DNA of 64,000 nt from positions 310,001 through 374,000 of the forward strand of contig JAQSEB010000059.1 in NCBI GenBank assembly GCA_030063045.1. The letters are read 5' to 3'. The first letter of the stretch is position 1. The number at the start of each line of letters is the position of its first letter. This DNA is from Pratylenchus scribneri. Its lineage: Eukaryota > Nematoda > Chromadorea > Rhabditida > Pratylenchidae. The position numbers and the translations under genes are program-made. This document shows positions 23,985-35,900 of the stretch, one piece after another. The notes under the pieces were generated by a model. The model was not told the origin of the DNA, did not search any database, and was given only the letters and a program-made list of their open reading frames with translations.

Positions 23985-24135
23985 CGCCTTTTCTTTTGAC
24001 CATAACTCAACAAGGAAGCAACCAATTTTGGAAGGCAATATGCCATTTGAAAGCCCAAAGTGTCCTCTAAAAAGTGGCCAAACTAATTTTTTGAAAATTT
24101 TAAATATTTTGTAAAAGAAGCGGCTTTTCCTCAAA
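23985..24135. mobile_element. Foldback family A, left-arm fragment
   Basis: Reads gaccataactcaacaaggaa, caattttggaaggcaatatg and gtcctctaaaaagtggcc, then stops before a right arm. Confidence 0.7.
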
Positions 24136-24364
24136 GACCTCCTCCCTTCCCCCTTTTCCATCCCCATTTATTCTTCTTCCATATTTTCATATTCCCCTGC
24201 CACTTTCGGCCCCGCCCAAGTCCTCCCTTTCCCCCCTCTCCTCAATTCTTCCTTTCCTACATATTCCTTCCTCTTTCATTCATTTCTTCCCTCCCATTTT
24301 TGTTCCCCTTCCCCTCACTCCTTCCACCCCTCCCTCTTCTTACAAGGAAAATCCCCCTCACTTC

Positions 24365-24480
24365 TTAAGGTGGCCACTTTTGATGTTTTGATGAAATTTT
24401 GGCCTAAAAACAATGGATTTAGGTGAAGGCATACAATGGCCAAAAAGTAGGCAAAGTTTCATTAAAAGTGGCCACCTTCC
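24365..24480. mobile_element. Foldback family B, short copy
   Basis: ggtggccacttttgatg at 24369 and the inverted ttaaaagtggccacc at 24464, with ggtgaaggcatacaatggcc between. The central part present at 17790-18385 is missing. Confidence 0.65.
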
Positions 24481-24779
24481 TTCCCCAATTTGCTTTGATA
24501 TTCCTCCTCGCACCAATTTGTGTGCCTCCTTTTTCGGCTCCCACAAATCCTTTCCTTCCAGCTTTCCCTATTCATCCCTCATATTTTCACCTTTGTCCCC
24601 ATTTCTTCCCTCCATCCATCGGTCAATATCCCTTCCTCTTCCATTCAAATTGGGTGTTTTAAAACACACAAAAGAAGGAGGGGACGAAGGGGGCAAAGTA
24701 GGCGACGACAAAGAGCCTTCCCTTCTGCCCGAATTCGGGAGCGGATTTCCTCCGTGCCTTTGCCCTCCTCCCAATACCA

Positions 24780-25215
24780 AACAATGGACGCATTGATTGG
24801 GTGTCCAAATATCCAAAAGGGACAAGGAAGAGGCCATTCGATTCTTAGTGCGCGACTTGTTGATTTTTTGGGGATGGATGGAAAAAGTTGGATTTTAGGC
24901 TAGAAAAAAGGTAAATTTCCTCCCATGCCTTCCCTTCCCTCAAACAATGGGAGCATTGATTGGGTGGCCACAATTCTCCAAAAGGAGGGGAAGGGGCAGA
25001 GGAGAGTGCGCGACTTGTTGATTTTTGGGGTGGATGGATAAAGTTGGAATTTGGCCAAAGAAAAAAGGCCGATTTACACATCTATGCCCTTCCCCTCAAA
25101 CAATGGACGCATTGATTGGGTGGCCACAATTCTAACTTATAAGCGCAGGAATCTCCATCCAAAGAGGTGGTGCGCGACTTGTTGATTTTTGGGGTGGATG
25201 GAAAAAAGTTGGTTG
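24780..25215 (+). repeat. Tandem repeat, about 160 bp, three copies
   Basis: The motif gcgcgacttgttgatttt recurs at about 24850, 25008 and 25172 (spacing 158 and 164). Each is preceded by caaacaatg(g)acgcattgat and gggtggccac-like sequence. Confidence 0.8.
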
Positions 25216-25484
25216 GAATTTAGGCTAGAAAAAGGTAGAAAACATTGGGGGGACGAAATTGGAGATGGCCTCACAAGAAGAAATTCAATGCGCACTCAAA
25301 AAACTTTAGTTGGGGGATGGTAGTTGATCAAAAGGCAAAAGGGATGTGAAGTCCCGGGTTGAGAATTGGGCTAAATGGAAGGGGAAGATGAAAAATGCAC
25401 TTTGGAATTCATTTGTGACTAATTTTGAGCCATTCCATTCCAAGGTGTACAGCTAGGGGGGATGATTGAATACCTGCATCACTT

Positions 25485-25795
25485 TTTGGACCACAACTCG
25501 TCGAGGCAATAATTAATTTCGGAAGGCGATATGCCATTTGAAAGTCCAAAATGTCCTCTATAAAATGGCTTTATTAAATAACATAAAATCCTTGCTTCAA
25601 GAAAGATATTTGCCTTTGAGTTTAATAAACCCGAACACCTTGAACCTTTGGAGGAAAAAGTTGCTTGTTTAACAAATTATTTTAAATTTTCAAAAAATTA
25701 TTCGGCCACTTTTTAAAGGACATTTTGGGCTTTTAAATGGCATATAGCCTTCCAGAATTGGTTGCTTCCTTGATGAGTTATGGACAAAAGAATAG
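25485..25795. mobile_element. Foldback family A copy
   Basis: Left arm ccacaactcgtcgagg, ttcggaaggcgatatgcc; right arm ttggttgcttccttgatgag and ttatggac. Both arms are present. Confidence 0.7.
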
Positions 25796-28294
25796 CCCAA
25801 AATACCCTATCATCTATACCAAATTGTCATAATATTTCCTTGAATGAATGGCTTAATTTTGGGCCCATTCCATTCCAAAAGGCCACAAATCCTCAACCAC
25901 TTTTAAGTCACCAAAAAGCTCCAATTCCAAATTTCATTCACATTTCATTCAATTGGCCAATAATTTGCGCCTACAAAATGTTAATAAATTTCCCCCAACT
26001 AAAAGCCATCATCATCATCATTCTCGCAAATATTGCGCTCCCTTCTTTCCAGCAATCCAGCAGAGGCTGTCAGCACATAAAATTCATCAGATTTACAGCC
26101 CCCTTCATTCCCCCTTCATCCTCAAAGGAAATGTTGTGCGCGAAGAATTTGTGTGTGTGTTGGCTTGGCCAAAAGCCTTCCCCACCATCGCCTTCGCCAA
26201 GAGTCCCCGCACGAGTCCGCAAACATGTTTGCTTTTTCGGAAGGGGCTACCCCTTCAATGTTCACACCTTCCCCCGGCCCAACCCCTCCTCCATATTTTT
26301 GGCCTCTTCCGCAAATCAGGCGGTCCCCCTACCGCCTAAAATGATGTTTGAAGGGAAGGGGCCCCAAAATCTTTTTGGAGGGGACCGGCCACACAACATC
26401 CCGATGTGCGCGCATTTTGCGCCTACTCACTGCGCCTGCTGGCCAAATCGTCGCGCACAGTGCTCTTCGACTAACGGATGGTCCCCCACCATCATCCCCT
26501 TGGCCTAACCATCACCGCCATCCATCCCGCATAGCAGCGATTTGCCTCCATATTCCCTCTTCCCTTCCCCTTTTTCGATCCTTCTTTCAGATTCAGAGCC
26601 CCTTCCCCTCCTCTTTCCCCTCTACACTTTTCTGATCCTGTTTGTCGACATTATAGTAGGGGGTAGATGTGGGGTGAGGTGGTCGGGAAGGAGGGGGGAG
26701 GGGGAGCGCAAACAACTCGCGCCTCCTTGCCACCTCCATCTAGCCCCTTCCCCTCCTCCCCTCCGCTTCTCGCCTTCTTGCACTGTTGACAAGCATCCAA
26801 GCATTTTGTGGCCCTGCTGGCCAACCAACAAAAATGTGGACTTGGGGAAAGGAAGGGGGGACGATCGTAGATTGAGAGGAAGGGGCAAGGAATAGGACAG
26901 GATGGAATTGTAGGGGGCCAAAAGGGGCGAGCAAAACTATGCGGTGGTTGGCCACCTTGCAATCTCGCCAAAAATATGTGCTGTTTGTTATTGGCCCCTT
27001 CCCCCTATCCATTTTCCACCATTAAATTGTTTGCCAAATTGTTTGCACCCAATCTTGCGCAATTTTCCCCAGGTTTTGCCCTTCGATTATTTTGCTGTTC
27101 AATCCCTTCGGTGGGGTCTGGGGTGGTTTGTTGTCCCGGCTTGACCTCCCTTCCCCTCCTACTTTTCACCCAATCCAATTCAAATCCGCTGATCGCGCCC
27201 TTCCCTTCCCTTTCCTTCCATGACTAATCTACGCCAAAATCGGATTATGCCACCCCAAATTCTTGCCCACTTTCCCCCTTCCCTTCTTTCGCCACCTTCC
27301 CCCTTTCCCTTAAACCTGTATTGGACTTGGGCCCTGACCTTTTTTTCGGTTGCTGTCCGGTTTTGCCCCCCCCCCCTCCATCCCCTCTCGGCTCCCTCCC
27401 TTCCCTTCCTTCCCCTCTTGGGCTTACTGTATTCCCGGGTGGCTGGAATTCAGCAAAAGGCAAAGGAATGGATGGAAATTGAGGCTTCTTCTTTGATGGC
27501 GCGCATTTCTCCCTTCCCTTTTTCCATCTTTGGCTTGCTTCCTTGATGAATAATTCCGTCGCCGTTTCAAGGCAAGGGGCCATCCTCATCATCGCCATCC
27601 TTTGAGGCCTCCTTTTCCTTGAGTGAGGCCCCTTCTCTTTTTTCCCCACGCAAAAATTCTCGGCCTCCTTTCGGCCTTCTCGGCGGCCTCTTTTGTTTGC
27701 GGGGACCCTTCTCTGTGAGGGGAAGGGATAGGTGGTTGTGGCTTTGGTGGCCTTGGCTCCCGGCCACGATGGCGATGAGGGGAAGGGGACAGCCGCCTCT
27801 GCCTCGGCTGATTGCCCTGGCTCTGGCTCTGATGTGATTGTGTCATCCCCCCCCCCCCCCCACCCCACCCAACCAAAGGCAAAGGCAGCGAAGATTGCTG
27901 GGAAGGGGAGGGAATGAGGGTGAAGGTATACGGTATTCGAGAAAGAGAGGCGAGGCAAAAAATGATGGGGCTGGGGGGCAGGGGAAGGGGAAGGTTTGGT
28001 TGGAAAGAGGCAAGGTAGAGAGGGGGAGGGGGAATGGTTTGACTTTGTGACTCTCGACTTTTTTTTTGGTGGGGGCAAATGGGAATTGGGTAGGTAACAT
28101 AGGAAAGGCAGAAGCACAGTTTTTGGGCCACATTACCTTACTATCATCTTTTAAATCTGGTGAATTAAAAAGCAATAAATTATTTATGAAAATGCTAAAA
28201 AATGGCGAAGTTTTTCTTGTCCAAAAATTAATATTTTTATGGCCATAGGCCAAATTGAGCTTCTTTTAAAGCCTATTTTGGCTAAAGTCTAAAA

Positions 28295-28385
28295 AATAAT
28301 TCGCCACCAATTGGAATTGAACCCTCCTCACTTTGTGCATGAAAAAAGCGGAGATTCTACCACTGCGCCACCCAGGTCCAAGACC
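28295..28385 (-). repeat. tRNA-like pseudogene
   Basis: On the minus strand the sequence has an A box tggcgcagtgg with tagaat after it and, about 40 bases on, a B box gggttcaattcc. The T stem and D stem do not pair well and the anticodon region is disrupted, so this is a degenerate tRNA or a tRNA-derived element rather than a working tRNA gene. Confidence 0.6.
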
Positions 28386-28779
28386 TAATTTCAGTCTAAT
28401 CTTTAAAAGCTAAACCTTTATTATGGCCCAAAGTTTTATAGCTTCAAAAATGTGAATTTTACTACCCTAAAAGCCGTGTCATTTTTTTTAGCATTTTTTA
28501 GCATTTTTTTTTATTAAATTAATCAAAATAAACAATAAATTGTAATATTTAAAAAAAATGCCTCAATATATGCCCAATTCATCCCCAAATCCACAACCAT
28601 TCATACTTATGTGCATTCCCAGCCTAAAAATGTTTAATTTCCCCCAATCATTTTATTTAAAATTTTATTCTATTTATTCTAATGTATTTAATTCCTTCTT
28701 CTCATCCATTCAATATTCCATTTTTAATTCCAACCACTTCATCCAATTCGAACAAGGCAATTTAATACATATGTTTCAG

Positions 28780-29305
28780 TATCTGGGACATTCTTTTGGC
28801 CATAATTCAACAGGGAAGCAACCAATTCTGGAAGGCTATATGCATTTAGAAAGCCCAAAATGGCATCTTAAAAGTGGCCTCATAATCATTAAAAAATTTT
28901 TAGATCAATATGTGAAAAAGCAGCTTTTCCTCAAAGGCCATAAAATTCGAATTCATTAGACTCAAAGGTCTGTAACTTTTTAAAAATTGAATTTTTTATA
29001 AATTTAAATAGGCCACTTTTTAGAGGATAATTTAGGCTTTAAAATGTTATATCGCCTTCCGGAATTGGATAATTAATACGTTGCGGAGCTATAGCCAAAA
29101 GAATGCTCAGATATAGACTGAAACATTCCCTACCGCCTATTTCATTCCAATTCGAATTTCCAAAACTATCCTGCGGCCTATTATATTTTATAAAATTAAA
29201 ATAGGCCACTATTTAGAGGACACTTTAGGCTTTAAAATAACATATTGCCTTCTCAGATTGATCGCTTCCTTGTTGAGCTATGTCCAAAAAATGGCTTAGA
29301 TATTG
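28780..29305. mobile_element. Foldback family A: full copy plus right-arm fragment
   Basis: Full copy 28785-29110 (ggccataattcaacagggaa ... gcggagctatagccaaaaga), then a right arm alone at 29200-29300 (ccactatttagaggacac, ttgttgagctatgtcc). Confidence 0.7.
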
Positions 29306-30654
29306 ACTGAAAAATCCCTCAACTTCGCTTCAATTTTCCACATTTAATTTCCAATTCGCCACTTCATCCAATCCAATTCATCCAATTCGTTCATTTATTT
29401 ATTGGTCAGCCGGTGTTTAAATTCCGCGCCGATCGCCTCGCCGCCTAATCCGCCACCCACCCACCCACCAGCCACCCGCCGGCGGGCAAATGTTCTGATG
29501 GCTAATGTGATGGCTGATGGCCGTCAAGTCAATTGGCTGCGACGGCTTCTTCCCCCTTCCAAATTCCCTCTTTCCAATTTTTCCCCATTTCCGTAAATCG
29601 GCCCCGCGGCCATCGCCCCGTCGGCCTTCTTCATTTTCCCCTGTCAATCCAATCGTCCCCCCCCCCCTCCCCTCCGCCCAAACAATTCAATTCATTCTTT
29701 TCATCGGCCCATCACCTTCAACGACACTAAATTGGAAAAATGTTTTTAGAAGAAAAGGCGCATTTTTGGCTGAAAAGGCTCATTTTTGGCTGAATTGGCT
29801 GAAGGGGGCAAAATGATGGACCCAAAAAGGGGATGGCTATGCCAAATTTGATTTGGTTTTTGGACAAAAAATTGATGATGAAAAGAGGGAACAAGTTTGG
29901 ATTTGGTTTTGACAAAAGACACCAAAACAGGTGGCCACCTTTTTTGAGGCGAAAAGACCAAAACACTAAAACATTCCCATAAGTCAATTGCCTTTTTCTT
30001 CCAAAGCACAGATCGAAGAATTCGCACGCAAAGAAAGCACAATTCCATTTCCATCAAAATTGGATGAAAGGGGGAATAATGCCAAAATAGAAGAGAAGGG
30101 AAGGGAGGAAAGTGGCAAAAAAAAAGTGGCAAAATTGGAGGGGGCAAAAGTGGCCAAAAAAATGGAAGAAGGGGGTAGGGTAGAAAGAGCGCAACACACG
30201 TGGGGAATTGCTGGCTTTTGGCATTAGTGGTATCCGTACCCGAAAGGCAAAGTCAAAATCGGAAGGCAAAGGCAAAATAGGTGGAGGCGAAGAGGGAATG
30301 GACATTGGCACACGCAAAGGACAAAAATGGCACAAAAAAGAAGGGAGGAGGAGGGAAGGGAGGGGTGCTCCAATTTTGTACTCTCGAGAATGGTTGGTGG
30401 GGGGAAAGCACAAAAATTAATGAAAGAATTTTGTAAATAGATTTGGGGTTAATTCCCCCCACCCATTTCCCCCTCCCATTTCCCATGCAACTTTGCCCCC
30501 TCATTTCAATGGATTTTCCCGTCTTTGTTGTTGTTGATTTGTGCTGGGAAAGCTCCTCGGGCAAATCCTGACGGCCCCTCCTTAAATGGGTTCGGCCTAA
30601 GGCAATTCCAACCACCTCATTATCGACCCTTTTAAGTAGTTCATCCTCTAATTT

Positions 30655-30990
30655 GGCTTCTTTTTTCTACCATTTTTGGCCTTTTTTTCTAAATTTCTGG
30701 CCATTTATTTACCTATCATTTTCAGGCAGTTCGCCAACTTTTTCGCTTCTTGGATTTTTGGCATTTTCCACATTTTTGGCACCACATCCTTTTCAAGCAG
30801 TTCACATTTTACTCAGTTTTGGCTTCCTTTCTCTAGCGCATTTTTGGCCACAATTATTTACCCATCCCTTTCAAGCAGTTCATCCCCACTCTTTGATTTT
30901 TGGCCTTCTTTCCCTTTCACATTTCTGGCCAAATCTTAATGCCCCTTTATCACCAGAACCTATTTTGGCCATCTTCCACACATTTTTATA
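30655..30990 (+). repeat. Diverged tandem repeat around tttttggc/ttcaagcagttca
   Basis: Segments with cattttcaggcagttc (30718), ccttttcaagcagttcac (30788) and cctttcaagcagttcatc (30867), each preceded by a ttttggcca stretch. Pyrimidine-rich, no coding support. Confidence 0.5.
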
Positions 30991-32004
30991 TGGCGCCATT
31001 TATTAGTCATCAAAATATTTTGACCAAATTTATGTTTGCCTGGACTTTGGCTCTTTCAAGAGAAGGCCTTTGCTCTGATTGGAGGAAACGGCGCCCCAAC
31101 GGGCCAAGAGGGACTTCTTCTCCTCCTTGGCCCGTTTCCTCCTCACTCCCCCCAGAGCTCTCAGATGGCCCCTCCTCGCCCCTGCGGGGAAGGGAATTAT
31201 CGCCTCGCCTCGTCCCGCCCACATTCCCCTTCCCCTTCCAATCCTTGCTGTCCGCCCATTCGTTCGTTGGTGGTTGGCGATGGGATGGATGGATGACTGG
31301 AGGGGAGGAAGGAAGGAAGGACTCAAACACAGTCAGTCTCCTCCCGGAGTCGGTCGGTGGTGGTCGTCAAATTTTCCTCCTCCGGTGCCTACTGCCTTTT
31401 TGATGGCATTTTTTGGCTAAATTTTACCCATTTTCTCTCTAATTTTACCTCATTTTTGGCCCATTTTTGGCCAATTTTCTGCTTAAAATACGGCCAATAT
31501 CCATCCGCCTAAATTAGGGCCACCCAAATTAGCGTATCCCCCTCCCGAAAAACCCTTTCCCACCTTTTTTTCCCCGCCATTTTTCACGCCACTTTCGCCT
31601 ATTCATCCCCATCCATTCATTTTTATTGTCCATTTTGTTGTTATTTTGTTGTTGTCCAATCCTCGCCCACCCTTTCCCCCTCTCTATTCTTCTCCACCCT
31701 TTGTGCCCCTCTTGAATGGCTTCGTCGGTTCATTCATTCACATTCAATTCAGTTTTGTGAATGGAAGAAAAGAATGAGGAAGGGGAAGGGTGGGGGGGGG
31801 CACATGCCTGACAATGACAAAGGCATTTTTGGGGACAATACAAAGGCGCGTCTTTGGGGTAGGCCGCCGGGATCAATAGAGAATGGGGAAGAAGATGGAC
31901 TTGGGTCGATAATTTTTTTTGGCCTATTCTTAATTCCAATCAATCCACATAATTTTGTGATTAAAAGCCGAAGCGGGAAAATTGGATGACACTGATCGGA
32001 TTCT

Positions 32005-32870
32005 GGCTTGTTCTTTTGGCCATAGCTCAAGAAAAAACCAATTCAAGAAGGCGATATGCCATTTAAAAGCTTTAAATGTCTTCTAAAAATTGGCTTTTGA
32101 GAAGTTAAAACAATTTATAAAATTAGCGGCTTTTCCTCGTAATTTCCCAAAATTCGAGTAGAATACACAATATACTCAAAGGCATGCAAATTTTTTAAAG
32201 GCTTGAAGCCATAAATTTTAAATAAGCCACTTTTTAGAGGACACTTTAGGCTTTAAAATAACATATAGCCTTCTTTAATTGGCTATCGCCTCACTGATCT
32301 ACGGTTCATAAACCTTAATTACTTTCCCCTACCTCATTCCATACATTCTAATTTTGAAGCCGTTTATTTAACACAAAATTATCTAAATTTACAAAAATTA
32401 ATTAGGCAGCTTTATAGAGAACAGTTTAGGCTTTAAAATGACATATCTCCTTAAGGAATTGATAAGAGCCTCACTGAGCTACGGGCCAAAAACTTCGATT
32501 TTCCCTTTCCCAATCTATGCCATTCAATTTTCTCATCATTAAAATCTCTATAATTCGCCTAATCACCCTGAAGGCATAAATTTTAAATAGGCCACTTTTT
32601 AGAGGATATTTTTAGCTTTCAAATGATATAAAGCCTTCTCAGATTGTATCGCCTTGCTGGGATATGGGTCAAAATCACAATTACTTTCCCTTATCCCATT
32701 CCATTCATATTCTCATTCTTAAAAGCCAATAATTTAGCCTAATCAACCTGATGAGTGCAAAAATTTTAAAAAGGCCTATTTGTAGAGGTCACTTTGGGCT
32801 CTAAAATGGTATATCGCATTCCCGAATCTGCTACCGCCTCACTGAGATATAGCCAAAAACCTCAATTATC
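32005..32870. mobile_element. Foldback family A cluster just upstream of SoxB
   Basis: A full copy at 32005-32320 is followed by at least three right-arm fragments (about 32400-32490, 32580-32680, 32760-32860). All show ccactttttagaggaca-like sequence, aaatg(a/g)(c/t)atat and a cct(c/t)actgagctac-like end. They end about 90 bp before the SoxB start. Confidence 0.7.
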
Positions 32871-32957
32871 CCCTATCAAAATCCATTCATATTTAATTTC
32901 CTATCATTTTAAAGCCAATGATTCGATCTAATCCCACCCCTTTCTTTTAGAAGCATA

Positions 32958-35900
32958 ATGATGGCCATGTTGGAACAACAGCAAACGGATCAATTGAAGG
33001 CGGCAACCGCTGCCATTTCACATTCCGGCGGTACAAATGCCGGCCAATCGCCCACAAACGCCCTCATTCCCATCGATCCCACCTCATTGAACGGTGGCCA
33101 AATGCCAGCCGATCAAGCGGCTGTCACCACCGCCCTTCATCAATCACTCCAATCCGGTGGCATCAATGTCGACCATCAACACTATTATTCAATGCTGAAT
33201 GGATTTGGGATGGCCGGATTGCCATTGGTGCCAAGCAGTTCATCGGCCTCCTCTGCCGCGTCTTCGGCCCTGGCCCCAGCAATGTTCCAATTCCATCAAA
33301 ATGGCGCGGGCATTTTGGCAGCGGCTGCCACCCAAAATGAAATGAATGGAATTGGGCTGCATTCATCAAGTCAGTTAATTCATTCAATTCATTTCTTTTC
33401 TAGTCGTCGAGCCAACTTGACGCCTTTTAAAATAACTCACCAAAGACTGAACCAATTTTGCTGATTTTAGTATCAAATTAAAGAGCAGATTTTTGGCTAT
33501 CAAATGACATTAATTTTTATTTAAATTGGTTCAAAATTATTGAAGTTATGGCCAAAAAACCAATGGCAATTTCGATATTCCATAGTTAATTACATTCTAA
33601 ATGGTTTTTTGGGTACAACTTCATCAATTCTGAACCAGTTTAAACAAAATTAATTTTATTTGATAGCCAAATGTCTGCTCTTTAATTTGATAGCAAAATC
33701 ATCTAAATTGGCTCTGTCCTTGATGAGTTATTTTGAATGGCGTCAAGTTGGGTAGGCGTCAATCAAAACAATCCATTAATTCATTTCCCACCAATATTTT
33801 AATTCATTTATTAATTCTCCATCCATTTTAAGTTGATGAACTCCAATTGGCCCAACAGCATTCGGCGGCCCTTCAAGCCCAATTGCTTCATCCCGGACAC
33901 CAGGAACTGTCATCGCCCGCCGGCACTTCCTCCAATGGGTCGGCCGCCCTTTTCAACATTCAAATGCCAATGCATGGGGCCCAATCCGGTGGGCCAAATG
34001 GCCAATTCCAACAGCAACAATCGGCCCAAAACCATCATCATCCACATTCATCACATCATTCGCATCACAATCAGGCAACCTCAAAGGAGAAAAAGTGCAA
34101 CAATCAACAACAACTGGAGGAACGGGTGAAAAGGCCAATGAAGTTGGTGCAAATTTTGGCATTTTTACAGCATTTTAAATACCGTAGATTCTCTTTTAGA
34201 AGCCCATGGGCTTATAAATTTCAGTTGGATTTTTATTAATGAGCAGGCTTCCAATAGAGAATTTACGGTTTATGGTACGGGCAATCTTGGAAATTGGCCA
34301 TTTCAGGAATTGCTCCAGGCCTTTAGCCTGGCAATATTGGGAATCTGGGCTTCTAGATGTCCTACGGTCAAGAAGATAAGCTCTTTTCGACTCGGAATAG
34401 TCGATTTAGTCTCTGAAATTTCATTTTTAAACTGGGATATGTCTGCCTTAAAAAGTTGAACCTTTGTTTAAACCCAAACCGGTTTTGATTTTCTAACTTT
34501 CCCAATGACTTAATATCGGTTTAAAATTGAAACTTCATAGACTAAATCGACCACGCTGTGTCGAATGAGCCTATTCTCAGGAACTTTAGGACATCTAGAA
34601 GTCGAGATTTACAAAATGCCTGATGAGGTCATTCCGGAAATGCCCACAGTCCAAGATTTACCACAAAATTTATTATTTACAGCGCCTTCATGGTCTGGTC
34701 TCGGGGGCAACGCAAGAAAATGGCCATCGAGAATCCCAAAATGCACAATTCGGAAATTTCCAAACGATTGGGGGAGGAGTGGAAAAAGTTGGAGGAGGAT
34801 GCTAAACGGCCATTCATCGATGAGGCCAAGCGGCTTCGCAATGAGCATATGCAAGACCATCCGGTGTGTGAAAAGGGATTAGATATAGGCCAAAAGGAAG
34901 GCGAAACAGGACGTTTCAGTATCGCTATTTCACTACTTGGCCTACATATTTGGCCATAGCTCAATAAGGAAACAACCAATTCGGGAAGGCGATATACCAT
35001 TTGAAAGCCAAAAATGTCCACTAAAAAGTGGCTTAATTATTTTTTACATATTTTATAATACCTTATAGAAAAAGAGGCTTTTCCTCCATGAATTCGGGTT
35101 AATTTAACCCAAAGGCGGCCTTTTCTATGCCCTGGTATTTCTTTTGGCCATAGCTCAACAAGGAAGTGAACAATTTAGGAAGGCGATATACCAATCGAAA
35201 GCCCTAAATGTTCTCTAAAAGGTGGCTTAATTAATTTTTTCAAAATTTGAGTAATTTGAAAAATAATCGGCTTTACCAAATAATCTCCTCCCAAAATTTG
35301 AGTTTATTACATTTATAGACATCTTACTTTTTTAAATCCTAGATTTCATAAGATTTAAAATAGGCCACTTTTTAAAAGAAATTTAGGGCTTTTGAATAAT
35401 ATATCGCCATCCAAAATTGGCTTTTGCCTTATTGAGCTATGCCCAAAATAAAATGCCAGATTCTTCCCAAATTTGATTATCGCTTCGTAGAATTATGGGC
35501 AAAAAGATACTGAAAATACCGACACTGAAACGTCCGAAACCCAAAAAGGGGGATGGGTGAATGAAGTGCAGAAATACTTCCAGGATTACAAATATCGGCC
35601 ACGGCGAAAAGCCAAACAACAACAGCAGCAACAGGCCAAAAAGCAACAACAGGCGGCCGCCGCTGCCGCAGCTGCAGCCGCCGCCGTCCATCAGGCTCAA
35701 CACCAAAACCACCAACAACATCAAAGCCAGCAGCAACATTCCACAATGTTGGTGCCATCCACCGGCAGAGGTGGGGCAGCGAATGGGCAACCACAAACAA
35801 ATGGAGGCTGTGGTGGGCCATCGGCCACAGCAGCCACAGTTGGTGGGCCCCCCGCCGACAATGGCCAATTGATGGCAGCCGCCTTCGATGCACTAAAATG

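Larger units (their letters stand above)
16152..32957. other. 16.8-kb gene-poor interval upstream of the SoxB gene
   Basis: I find no supportable protein gene here. Open frames are short, overlap on both strands and translate to proline/serine- or basic low-complexity sequence from C+T or G+A tracts. The interval contains foldback repeats, local tandem duplications, a tRNA-like pseudogene and long G or C runs (16713-16730, 16931-16942, 19529-19545, 27847-27861). Base composition is more GC-rich and more strand-skewed than the gene-bearing flanks. It may hold regulatory DNA for the SoxB gene; that is inference from position only. Confidence 0.6.

Noticed and set aside
25780..26508. 242-residue open frame on the + strand
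   Set aside because: It begins inside a foldback repeat and translates to low-complexity sequence; neighbouring frames overlap it and no family match is visible.
27245..28131. Long minus-strand open frames (up to 290 residues)
   Set aside because: They are proline/serine/lysine low-complexity translations of C+T and G+A tracts, overlap other frames of similar length, and have no recognisable domain or exon structure.
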